Below are positions 1-7,188 of a stretch of 16,476 nucleotides of DNA, one piece after another. Source of the DNA: Thermococcus sp. (GTDB lineage Archaea; Methanobacteriota_B; Thermococci; Thermococcales; Thermococcaceae). Where the stretch lies: contig JALVUT010000083.1 in NCBI GenBank assembly GCA_027035445.1, forward strand, positions 1 through 16,476. The letters are read 5' to 3'. The first letter of the stretch is position 1. The number at the start of each line of letters is the position of its first letter. A program made the translations under genes and the position numbers. The notes below the pieces were generated by a model that was not told the origin of the DNA, searched no databases, and saw only the letters and a list, made by a program, of their open reading frames with translations.

Positions 1-1
1 C

Positions 2-346
2 CCCCTTAGGCTCCTTACACCGACGTACAGAATGACGGTAACTAGTCAGTACCACAACACCCACGGCATGATAGACCCCAATCTCTACATAAACCCGGCC
101 GATGCCGAAAAGCGAGGGATCAATGACAGTGATAGGGTAGAGGTCTTCAACGATAATGGCAAGATAAGGACGACTGCAAGACTCAGCGATAACGTTCCCG
201 CCGGTGTTGTTCTCCTGTACAAGGCGTTCTGGGTGAAGCTCCTCGGCTGGAACGTCAACTTCCTAACGGCAAACATAACCGTCCAGGGCTATGGCAACGG
301 CTCCGCCTACCATTCGACGTGGGTTGAGGTCAGGAAAGGGCAGTAA
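2..346 (+). CDS. Molybdopterin oxidoreductase (formate dehydrogenase-like), C-terminal fragment
   Basis: The reading frame is open from the first bases of the window, so this is the 3' end of a longer gene and the ATG at 32 is internal. The 114 visible residues match the C-terminal molybdopterin-dinucleotide-binding domain of the DMSO reductase/formate dehydrogenase superfamily. They start with the family-typical pattern LLTPT..., then SQYHNTHGM, then INPADAEKRGINDSDRVEVFN, where the protein contacts the pterin dinucleotide. Members are molybdenum or tungsten enzymes that oxidise formate or similar substrates. The catalytic part and the Fe-S cluster motifs lie outside the window, so the substrate cannot be judged. 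The gene ends 27 bases before the convergent DUF835 gene. Confidence 0.8.
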   Translation, partial: PLRLLTPTYRMTVTSQYHNTHGMIDPNLYINPADAEKRGINDSDRVEVFNDNGKIRTTARLSDNVPAGVVLLYKAFWVKLLGWNVNFLTANITVQGYGNGSAYHSTWVEVRKGQ

Positions 347-373
347 CGTACCCCCGCTGAAGGGTAACCCCTA

Positions 374-1450
374 TTAAAGCTCCAGCCTCTCCAGTTCCCT
401 CCTGAGCATTGCTAGGTGTTTCTTTGGGTATGCTGATGTCTCTATGATGGTAATCAACGTCCCGTCGTACTTCACCGTGGTGTCCTTCAGGGAGAGCAGG
501 AATTTAAGGGAGTTTTCAAAGCCGTTTTCTATCATGAGGTATTCAAAACAGTCGATTACCACGAGGGAGTGCCCCTTTCTGAGATACCGCTTAATGAGGT
601 CGATCAGGATCCCTATGTCCGTCGGTGATATGGCCATGATGTTCTCATCAAGCTGACCGGAAGTGGCTCTGGTCACCCAGAAAACGGGAAACCTGGGTTT
701 CATACCTTTGAGGGGGTTCCTTGTTATGAGAATACCGTTTCCACTTGACTGCATTTTTTGGACGAGGATTTTAAACACTTTCATGTCGGTGGTGTAGAAA
801 GCACCCGGGCGGAGTTCCGTCATGAACTTTTTGGGTGGTTTTATTGGCCAGACGGCATACTTGAACATACCGATGAACATCATCGCCCTGAAAACGGCCC
901 CCAGGCCGTAGAAATAGCCTGCAAGGGCTGTTTTAATGGTCACAGGATACGTTAGATTGATAACTCCAAGTAAAAACGCCCCGATTGGAAAGAGGGTGGA
1001 GAGCGTTTTCAGGCTCATCTCCTCCTTGATGAGAGAGTAACCGAGGAACATGAGGGAAACGCCCAGGAACGGGATTGGGAATGCGAGGGTGAGGGTGGAG
1101 GACATGCTAAGGAGCACTGTGAGGAGAACGTAAGTTGGCCCGGCGATAGCGCATGCAAGGAGTAAAAGTTGTCCCCGCAGGGTTTGAAGTCGTTCCAGGA
1201 GAAAAAGTGATGCGACCACAAAGAAAAACGCCTCGAACACCGCCAGGGCAGGCAGAAGGGCTATTAAAGAAGCGGGATTAGGGCTCCAGCCGAGGTCGGA
1301 GAGTATCTGCCGTTGGGACAGGGCGGCCAGGGAGTCCGTCCATAGGGCGATACTGAGGAGCAGCATAAACTCCTCGCGCCTTTTCCCCCACCGGTATGTG
1401 GCAAACCCCCACGTAAAAAATCGCATGGCCACGTTTAGTATTTCCAGCAT
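374..1450 (-). CDS. DUF835 family integral membrane protein (paralogue 1)
   Basis: A 358-residue protein of unknown function. Roughly residues 1-220 are hydrophobic, with about six or seven membrane segments. The cytoplasmic C-terminal third is a DUF835 domain, recognised by the order TRNP, VFWVTRA, VVIDCFEYLMIENGF and KFLLSLKD. DUF835 is a Thermococcales-rich family with a P-loop-ATPase-like fold pattern but no clear Walker A, and no established role. The start is the ATG at 1450, preceded by the ribosome-binding site GGTGGGGA and by a TATA-like CTTTAATAG at 1487-1495. A second DUF835 protein with a different membrane part lies at 14354-15112. The domain call is firm; the function is unknown. 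Confidence 0.8.
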   Translation of the reverse strand: MLEILNVAMRFFTWGFATYRWGKRREEFMLLLSIALWTDSLAALSQRQILSDLGWSPNPASLIALLPALAVFEAFFFVVASLFLLERLQTLRGQLLLLACAIAGPTYVLLTVLLSMSSTLTLAFPIPFLGVSLMFLGYSLIKEEMSLKTLSTLFPIGAFLLGVINLTYPVTIKTALAGYFYGLGAVFRAMMFIGMFKYAVWPIKPPKKFMTELRPGAFYTTDMKVFKILVQKMQSSGNGILITRNPLKGMKPRFPVFWVTRATSGQLDENIMAISPTDIGILIDLIKRYLRKGHSLVVIDCFEYLMIENGFENSLKFLLSLKDTTVKYDGTLITIIETSAYPKKHLAMLRRELERLEL

Positions 1451-1486
1451 TTCCCCACCTACGGTTGGGGGGTTTGCCGCCGCTGG

Positions 1487-1495
1487 CTATTAAAG
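1487..1495 (-). promoter_or_regulatory. TATA box of DUF835 paralogue 1
   Basis: The minus strand reads CTTTAATAG about 40 bases before the ATG at 1450. Transcription would start near 1465, leaving a short leader that contains the ribosome-binding site GGTGGGGA. Called from position and composition only. Confidence 0.5.
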
Positions 1496-1590
1496 TTTTT
1501 GGCCGACTCTCTCGGGGGGTTTATGTGGAGGCATATGCAGGTGGCGTTCCCCTTGGGGGAGCATGGCAGTTAGGCTCTATTCTGGCCGAT

Positions 1591-4014
1591 TCATAGGCCC
1601 TCCATTCTTTTCATGGCAACGACCTTAGCCTCGTCGATTATCAGCATCCACGCCAGTGCGTAGACCCAGATAAGACCCGCGAGCTTCCAGCCTATTGGGG
1701 TCACGAAGATCCCGTAAACGACTATAAGTGTTGCCAGTACTTTGGTTATCACTGCCGCCCAGAAGAGGAGACCGCTTGGATACGGCCTCTCCCAGAGACG
1801 TCCCCTCGCCCTCGTCACGAAGATCGTTAGATGGCCGGCGACGGCGAGCTTGAGGAATATGAACGACTGTATCTCAGCCCTGCCGAGGAGGAGAACCCTT
1901 TCCGCTATGTAGAATAAGAGGAAAGAGCTCACAACCCCGACAAAGCCGAGGATCGTCGAGAGAACGAGCACTTTGTACATATCCCACCGCACGGGGCTGC
2001 GTGGGGTAACAACGTTGTCGTACGCTATGGCCAGTATCGGGGCGTCGTTAAAGAGGGCCAGGAGAACTATCATGACCGCCGTTATCGGATAGAAGTTGAA
2101 GACGAGTATTGCAAATGTGACGAAAAACAGAACCCTTATCGTTTCAGTTATCCTGTATATCACATAGCTCTCCATCCTCTGGAAGATCCTCCGCGCCTCC
2201 TCAATGGCATGGGCTATCACCGAGAGGCCGGGCTGGAGCAGAACAACGTCGGCGGCGGCCCTTGCAGCGTCCGTCGCCCCCGAGACAGCTATGCCACAGT
2301 TCGCCTTCTTCAGTGCGGGTGCGTCGTTGACACCGTCGCCTGTCATTGCCACAAGGTGGCCTGCCCTCTGGAGGGCATCGACGATCCTGAACTTGTGCTC
2401 GGGGTAGACCTCTGAAAAGCCGTCGGCTTCCTCAGCAAGCCTCTCAACCTCGGAGTCTCTCTTTGCCTTGAGCAGCTGACTCATGGAGACTATCCTCGTT
2501 CCCAGACCGAGTATCTTGGCTATGTGCCTTGCTATGGCTATATGATCCCCTGTTACCATCTTCACGTTAACCCCAAGCTTCCTTATCGCCCTGACAGCCT
2601 TCGGGGCATCGTCCCTTGGGGGATCAAAGAGGGGCACGATACCAACGAACTCCCAGTTTCCATCCCTCGTCCTTGCCACACCCAGTGCCCTGTAACCTTC
2701 GTTTGCAAGCCTATTGACTTCCTCGGTTGCCACCTTCCTGAGATCCTCCGGGACGTTACAGATGTCGAGGATTACCTGTGGTGCCCCCTTTGCCACCCTG
2801 AACGTCTCGTCGTTGCTGATATCGGCCTCTGTGCGCTTTACAACTGGGTCAAAGGGCTTGAAGTGTACCTGCTTAAACTTTCCTATGGTGTCTTTGAGGT
2901 TGAACCTCCCTAGGGAGTTGATGATGGCCAAGTCGATGGGGTCGTTGTCCTCCTCCCTGCTCGCAAGCGTTCCGTAGAGAACGACGTCCCTCTCAGTGTA
3001 GCCATTGAAGGGAATTGGGTCGCCGACCGTGAGCTCGTTCTTGGTGAGGGTTCCGGTCTTGTCCGAACATAGAATACCCACCCCTGCCAGTTCCTCAATC
3101 GAAACAAGCTTTGTGACAACGGCCTGCTTCTTGGCAAGGTTCAGCGCACCTATAGCCATCGTTATCGAGAGGACAGCGGGCATCGCTGCCGGGATCGCCG
3201 CCACCATAAGTACGAGGCTGAATCTAAGGGCCTCCACAAGGCTCTCGTGTCTGTGGATCGCCACCAGGAAAACTACGGAAACGAGTAGCAGGGAGAGGAT
3301 TATCAGGTAGTCCCCGACTTTTATGACCATCCTCTGAAACGAGCTGACTGTCTTAGCGCTCTCGACGAGCTGGACGGTCTTTCCAAAGTACGTGTTCATG
3401 CCCGTCCCGGTAACCACTGCCGTCATCTCCCCCTTTTTGATGAGGGAGCCGGAGAACCCTATGTCCCCCACCTTCTTATCGACCGGGAGGGACTCACCGG
3501 TTAGGGCGGATTCGTCAGCCATGAGGTACTCACCGTCTATGAGCTTCACGTCAGCAGGCACAATGTCACCCATCCTAAGGCGGATGATGTCCCCTGGAAC
3601 GAGCTCCCTCGCCGCTATGACCTTCCACTCTCCGTCCCTCAAAACCCTTGCCTTGAGCGCCATCTTCTGTTTGAGGAATGCAATGACGTTCTCCGCCTTG
3701 CGCTCCTCCCAGAAGCCCACTATACCGTTCATGGCCAGCAGAACCATTATGATCCCGAAGTCGGCCCAGTGTTTAACTATCGCCGAGAGGATGGCCGCTA
3801 TCTCTATCATCCAGGGGATCGGTCCCCAGAAGTACGAGAGGAACTTGATTATCGGGTTAACCTTTTTTTCAGGGATTTCATTGGGTCCGTACTTTTTGAA
3901 TCTCTCCCCGGCCTCTTCAGAGGACAGTCCCTCCCTTGACGTATCAAGTTCTTTCAAAACTGCATCGATACTTATATGTTTGTAATCCTTTCCGACGACC
4001 ACATCAACCGCCAT
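1591..4014 (-). CDS. P-type ATPase, type IIIA (plasma-membrane H+-ATPase-like)
   Basis: An ATP-driven cation pump of the cytoplasmic membrane, 807 residues from the ATG at 4014. All signature motifs are intact: actuator TGES (residues 172-175), M4 PAAMP (275-279), phosphorylation loop CSDKTGTLTKN with acceptor Asp318, MVTGDH, and the hinge MTGDGVNDAP. The M4 PAAMP sequence and the M6 segment LFNDAPILAIAYDN resemble the fungal/plant proton pumps and their archaeal homologues rather than Ca2+ or heavy-metal pumps. There is no N-terminal metal-binding domain. The frame also opens at a TTG at 4032, but a TATA box overlaps that codon and would place the transcript start at about the ATG at 4014. 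That ATG has no ribosome-binding site, so a leaderless mRNA is likely. Proton specificity is inferred from family resemblance. Confidence 0.9.
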   Translation of the reverse strand: MAVDVVVGKDYKHISIDAVLKELDTSREGLSSEEAGERFKKYGPNEIPEKKVNPIIKFLSYFWGPIPWMIEIAAILSAIVKHWADFGIIMVLLAMNGIVGFWEERKAENVIAFLKQKMALKARVLRDGEWKVIAARELVPGDIIRLRMGDIVPADVKLIDGEYLMADESALTGESLPVDKKVGDIGFSGSLIKKGEMTAVVTGTGMNTYFGKTVQLVESAKTVSSFQRMVIKVGDYLIILSLLLVSVVFLVAIHRHESLVEALRFSLVLMVAAIPAAMPAVLSITMAIGALNLAKKQAVVTKLVSIEELAGVGILCSDKTGTLTKNELTVGDPIPFNGYTERDVVLYGTLASREEDNDPIDLAIINSLGRFNLKDTIGKFKQVHFKPFDPVVKRTEADISNDETFRVAKGAPQVILDICNVPEDLRKVATEEVNRLANEGYRALGVARTRDGNWEFVGIVPLFDPPRDDAPKAVRAIRKLGVNVKMVTGDHIAIARHIAKILGLGTRIVSMSQLLKAKRDSEVERLAEEADGFSEVYPEHKFRIVDALQRAGHLVAMTGDGVNDAPALKKANCGIAVSGATDAARAAADVVLLQPGLSVIAHAIEEARRIFQRMESYVIYRITETIRVLFFVTFAILVFNFYPITAVMIVLLALFNDAPILAIAYDNVVTPRSPVRWDMYKVLVLSTILGFVGVVSSFLLFYIAERVLLLGRAEIQSFIFLKLAVAGHLTIFVTRARGRLWERPYPSGLLFWAAVITKVLATLIVVYGIFVTPIGWKLAGLIWVYALAWMLIIDEAKVVAMKRMEGL

Positions 4015-4030
4015 GGGTACTAGAAAAGAC

Positions 4031-4042
4031 AAATATATAAAA
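4031..4042 (-). promoter_or_regulatory. TATA box that decides the P-type ATPase start
   Basis: The minus strand reads TTTATATATTTG, a strong archaeal TATA box centred about 23-25 bases before the ATG at 4014. It overlaps the alternative TTG start at 4032, which therefore cannot be translated from this promoter. No purine-rich ribosome-binding site precedes the ATG, which fits leaderless translation. Confidence 0.65.
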
Positions 4043-4186
4043 ATTTTGTTATAATCACAAAATGCCTGCCGACCTGCCCCCGTTTCGAAGTATCCACGTA
4101 GAATCCTGGTTATATGCCAAAATTCACCCCCCCTAACATCGTTTTACTGATCAGGAAATTCCGACAAAAAGAATGGAAGGAGGAGT

Positions 4187-5509
4187 TTACTTCGTTGCTC
4201 TGGTTATCCCCACGTCCTTCACAAGAACGTAGGGTGTTGAAACCGGTGTGCTGACCTCCCACCAGTGAATGTGGTGGGGATCCCTCCCCAGAGCGGAAAC
4301 CCTGCTCATAATCCCGAGGAGGTTGTCGCTGACGCGGATGTTTCTTATCGGCCTCAGCTCGCCGTTCTCCACGAGGAAGATGCCGTCCCTTGGTATAGTT
4401 GAGAAGTCGCCGGTGACGTAGTTCTGGAAGCGCGTGTACCAGACGTTGGTTATGTAGATGCCATGCTTTACCTCGCTGAAGAGCTCCCCCCTGGAGAAGT
4501 CGCCCGGTTCAAGGACGATATTCCACGCGTGCGGCATTATCAGTCCTGCGTTGGCCGTCGTTTCGGTCTTGTACTTCCTAGCTAAGCTCGTATTGAGGAG
4601 AAATGTCCTGAAGGTTCCATCCTCGATTATCGTTGTCTCCCTTGTAGGAACACCCTCATCGTCGAACCTCCTGCTTCCGTAACCATTGGGCATGTTGCCA
4701 ACGTCCCTAATGGTTACAATCTCGTTTGCAATTCTCTGGCCCAGTTTGTTCACGAAGGGTGAGAAGCCGGCTTCAGCCGCATAGGCGGAGGTCATGAAGC
4801 TCATGTAGCTCAGCAGGTTGGCAAAGGCCAGCGGGTCGAAGATGACGTCGAACTTTCCTTCCGGGCCCTGCTCCGGATTCCGGGCGAGCTTTGCAATCTC
4901 CCCAGCCTTCCTCCCCGCACTCTCCGGATCGAACTTCTTGAGAACCCTTACGGAGTTCGTCCCGTGGCCGCTCTCGAGGTCGCCTATGAATGCTCTAACG
5001 CTTATCTCTATCCCGGTGCCCTCGTCAAAAGCTTCCACCCCGTTGCTCGTTGTGAGGTAAACCTTATCGTGATCTGTGTAGAGAACGCCAGCTACTCTCT
5101 TCGCGCCTTGCTCAAGGGCTGCGTTGATGGCCCTTTCCACGTACTCGTTCGGCTCGTCTAGCTCAATTATGGCTCTGTCAAAGGTCTCCGGGACCTCTCT
5201 GTACTCAAACGGTCCTTCGGCGATGCCGTTGTAATCCTCCTTTGGGGCCATGCCCTTCACGCTCGAAAGGAGCATCTTCAATGTACGTTCGATGTTTTCC
5301 CTGCTCAGCTCGGTTATCGTCGTTCCTGCAACGCGCTTCTCCAGCTCGACGAAGAGCTCCACCCTCCTCTCATGCCAGTTCTTGGCGACGGTTACCTCGT
5401 TATTGGCGAAGCGGATCTGTCTCCTGTCCCTCTCATAGCCGAGGACGACGACGTCGCCGAAGCCGAGCTCCTTCGCCTTCTTCAGGACGAGTTCGTTAAC
5501 GTCAAACAT
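4187..5509 (-). CDS. tldE: TldE/PmbA family protein, intact
   Basis: The non-catalytic partner of the TldD/TldE zinc metalloprotease, 440 residues, close to the usual family length. In bacteria the TldD-TldE complex digests unfolded peptides and removes leader peptides, for example in microcin B17 maturation. TldE is the subunit without the HEXXXH zinc motif, and none is present here. Family features include DDEGVPTRETTIIEDG and NTSLARKYKTETTANAG in the C-terminal half. The start is the ATG at 5509, preceded at six bases by GAGGTG. A GTG at 5518 opens the same frame but lies inside that site. The ribosome-binding site overlaps the old tldD stop codon (5520-5522), so the two genes once formed a coupled tldD-tldE operon. 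That operon is now interrupted upstream, which may leave tldE without its native promoter. Confidence 0.88.
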   Translation of the reverse strand: MFDVNELVLKKAKELGFGDVVVLGYERDRRQIRFANNEVTVAKNWHERRVELFVELEKRVAGTTITELSRENIERTLKMLLSSVKGMAPKEDYNGIAEGPFEYREVPETFDRAIIELDEPNEYVERAINAALEQGAKRVAGVLYTDHDKVYLTTSNGVEAFDEGTGIEISVRAFIGDLESGHGTNSVRVLKKFDPESAGRKAGEIAKLARNPEQGPEGKFDVIFDPLAFANLLSYMSFMTSAYAAEAGFSPFVNKLGQRIANEIVTIRDVGNMPNGYGSRRFDDEGVPTRETTIIEDGTFRTFLLNTSLARKYKTETTANAGLIMPHAWNIVLEPGDFSRGELFSEVKHGIYITNVWYTRFQNYVTGDFSTIPRDGIFLVENGELRPIRNIRVSDNLLGIMSRVSALGRDPHHIHWWEVSTPVSTPYVLVKDVGITRATK

Positions 5510-5519
5510 CTTCACCACC

Positions 5520-5615
5520 TCACGGCCTCCTCAGCGGTATGTCCCTCAGTCTTGCATGCGCTCCGCCCATCCAGACCGGGACGCCCTGTCCCGGTTCGCC
5601 TTTACCGCAGGTTTA
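5520..5615 (-). pseudogene. tldD: Stranded C-terminal end of tldD
   Basis: Directly before tldE, on the same strand, the frame ending at TGA 5520-5522 encodes CGKGEPGQGVPVW, then MGGAHARLRDIPLRRP. This is the typical C-terminus of TldD, where the cysteine serves as the third zinc ligand next to the two histidines of HEXXXH. The frame hits a TAA stop just upstream of the cysteine and the DNA turns abruptly AT-rich there, so about 30 codons survive with no start. The rest of tldD resumes 2.7 kb away at 8300-9236 in the same orientation. The identification rests on the motif, the stop/ribosome-binding-site overlap with tldE, and strand agreement. Confidence 0.82.
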
Positions 5616-5639
5616 CAACCAAAAGTTAATAGCATTATG

Positions 5640-5665
5640 TTTTAAAAAAAAATTAAAAAATAAAT
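5640..5665 (+). promoter_or_regulatory. Putative promoter of the peptide cassette
   Basis: An A/T-only tract begins with TTTTAAAA and continues as AATTAAAAAATAAATT, 42-67 bases before the ATG of the small peptide. Either part can serve as a TATA box and gives a leader of about 20-40 bases. It lies just inside the left edge of the inserted segment, so the cassette seems to carry its own promoter. The exact box cannot be chosen by eye. Confidence 0.45.
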
Positions 5666-5706
5666 TCTACAATTATACTCATGAACAGACATTTGGAGGT
5701 GAGAAC

Positions 5707-5826
5707 ATGAAAATCGAAACAGTCTACACTACCGAGGAGACTATTAGTGGGTGCCAACTTCCTCCGAATTTCTATGGGTGTCCAAACTTGTGTATAACAG
5801 TAGAGGAGGAAGAGGAGTCTGAGTGA
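5707..5826 (+). CDS. Candidate RiPP precursor peptide, 39 residues, three cysteines
   Basis: A short gene starting at ATG 5707 with the strong ribosome-binding site GGAGGTGA four bases upstream. The peptide has an N-terminal leader-like part (MKIETVYTTEETISG), a central Cys/Pro/Asn/aromatic core (CQLPPNFYGCPNLC, with Cys16, Cys25 and Cys29) and an acidic tail (ITVEEEEESE). It precedes a radical SAM/SPASM enzyme on the same strand, the usual place for the substrate of such an enzyme. I do not recognise the sequence as a member of a named RiPP class. Plausible products are thioether-bridged (sactipeptide/ranthipeptide) or C-C crosslinked peptides, but nothing in the sequence fixes the chemistry. 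The acidic tail could be a follower or the cleaved part. A T-rich stretch after the stop (about 5829-5853) could partly terminate transcription and favour the peptide over the enzyme. Confidence 0.72.
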   Translation: MKIETVYTTEETISGCQLPPNFYGCPNLCITVEEEEESE

Positions 5827-5884
5827 TACTATTTGTTTGCTTTTTATTCTTTTACAAATAACCAGATTAGAGGGGATGCATGAA

Positions 5885-7174
5885 ATGAGACTGAATAAGC
5901 TTGTCCACTTTGTTAAGAATAGTGAAGATGAGTACATTGTTATAAATCCACTAGCAGGAGAAGTCTATATCATTGACTCTGAATTGTATGAGACAATAGT
6001 ATCAGGAAAATTTGATCTAGTTCCACGCGAAATACTAGAGATATTAAAAACTCGGCTAGTTTTGGTTCCGGACAAGTATGATGAACTTCGCTCTTATGAA
6101 AATATTTTGAAAAAATTAAAATTTGATACATCCTTTCAAACATTCACAATCCTTATCACTCGATCTTGCAATTTCAAATGTGTATATTGTTATGAGCATA
6201 CTAATCAGCTCTTACTCCTAAAGAAACATATGGACAAACATATTGCCGATAAAACTATTGATTTTATTAATGGGAGATCACGTAACTCAAAAAAGATAAA
6301 GGTAATATTCTATGGAGGCGAACCACTTCTAAATACTAAACTGCTCACGTATCTCATGGATAGACTAGAACATCATCAGAATCAAAAAATCATATTTGAG
6401 CTGATAACTAATGGTTATCTCGTGAACGATCTGTGGGAAAAATACAAAAATTACTTTAAAAAATTTAAACAGATTCAAATAACACTAGATGGTCCTCCAG
6501 AGATTCATAATAAGCTTCGTCCATTACAGAGGAAGTTACCTACGTTTGAAAAGATAATTGAAGGAATCAAATTGCTAACAGATAACAGGATTCATGTTGC
6601 CCTAAGATCCAATTTGTATCTAAAATATCTTAATGAGTATCCACGCCTACTTGATGAGTTAGAGAAATATGGGATAAATAAAAAGTATGTTCACTTAGGA
6701 ATAGAATTTGTCCATCCAGATGAAATCAGAAATTATCCCATAATTTCGAGAAAATTTCTTGATCTATATCACCATGCTAGGAGTAGGGGTTTCAATATTC
6801 TTCTCCCGTTTCGTATACAAAGAATACCTGGTGGAGCCATAACCAGCAATTCATTTGTCATTGATTACAATGGTGATATCTATAAATGTTGGGGCTTGGT
6901 AGGGTTGAAACAGTTCAAAGTGGGAAGCGTACAGGAAGGCATTTCAGAAAGAGCCCATGGGAAGTTCCTCGATTTAAGTCCCCTCGACAATCCAAAGTGT
7001 ATGGATTGCCCAATGCTAGCGTTTTGTGGTGGAGGGTGTTTGTATAATAGCTACTTGAACTCTGGTGAACTTAATCTCGGTTTCTGTCCTTTCCCAAGAT
7101 ATAATTTTGAAGAATATCTAAAGCTGTTTATTAGAGAGTCAAAGAATAAATCAAAACGCAGTAATAAACTCTAA
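5885..7174 (+). CDS. Radical SAM/SPASM peptide-modifying enzyme
   Basis: A 429-residue enzyme that should bind three Fe-S clusters. Residues 1-80 form an N-terminal region that may bind the precursor peptide. The radical SAM motif CNFKCVYC (Cys95, Cys99, Cys102) holds the S-adenosylmethionine cluster, followed by FYGGEP and ITLDG of the barrel. The C-terminal SPASM domain has Cys335, then C372-x2-C375-x5-C381-x3-C385 and Cys401, enough for two auxiliary clusters. SPASM enzymes next to short Cys peptides typically install thioether or carbon-carbon links. The start is the ATG at 5885, seven bases after GAGGGGAT (5870-5877). In-frame ATGs at 5837 and 5876 lack or overlap that site. The gene lies 58 bases after the peptide and 14 bases before the transporter, so one operon is likely. 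It is strongly AT-rich compared with the flanks. Confidence 0.88.
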   Translation: MRLNKLVHFVKNSEDEYIVINPLAGEVYIIDSELYETIVSGKFDLVPREILEILKTRLVLVPDKYDELRSYENILKKLKFDTSFQTFTILITRSCNFKCVYCYEHTNQLLLLKKHMDKHIADKTIDFINGRSRNSKKIKVIFYGGEPLLNTKLLTYLMDRLEHHQNQKIIFELITNGYLVNDLWEKYKNYFKKFKQIQITLDGPPEIHNKLRPLQRKLPTFEKIIEGIKLLTDNRIHVALRSNLYLKYLNEYPRLLDELEKYGINKKYVHLGIEFVHPDEIRNYPIISRKFLDLYHHARSRGFNILLPFRIQRIPGGAITSNSFVIDYNGDIYKCWGLVGLKQFKVGSVQEGISERAHGKFLDLSPLDNPKCMDCPMLAFCGGGCLYNSYLNSGELNLGFCPFPRYNFEEYLKLFIRESKNKSKRSNKL

Positions 7175-7188
7175 GGTGATAGTGATCT

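Noticed and set aside
1451..1590. Possible small gene or RNA between the DUF835 gene and the P-type ATPase
   Set aside because: About 140 bases with only the DUF835 promoter visible; no open frame with a start signal and no recognisable RNA fold.
3392..3985. Long plus-strand frame (197 codons) opposite the P-type ATPase
   Set aside because: It lies wholly antisense to well-conserved ATPase sequence with all catalytic motifs and has no ribosome-binding site or family resemblance.
4043..4186. AT-rich intergenic stretch between tldE and the P-type ATPase as an origin or RNA gene
   Set aside because: No repeats, no C/D-box pattern I could confirm and no tRNA features; beyond the ATPase promoter nothing is supported.
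5539..5706. Upstream extension of the small peptide gene to 95 codons
   Set aside because: The extension runs through the tldD remnant and the promoter region; the strong ribosome-binding site at 5695-5702 sets the start at 5707.
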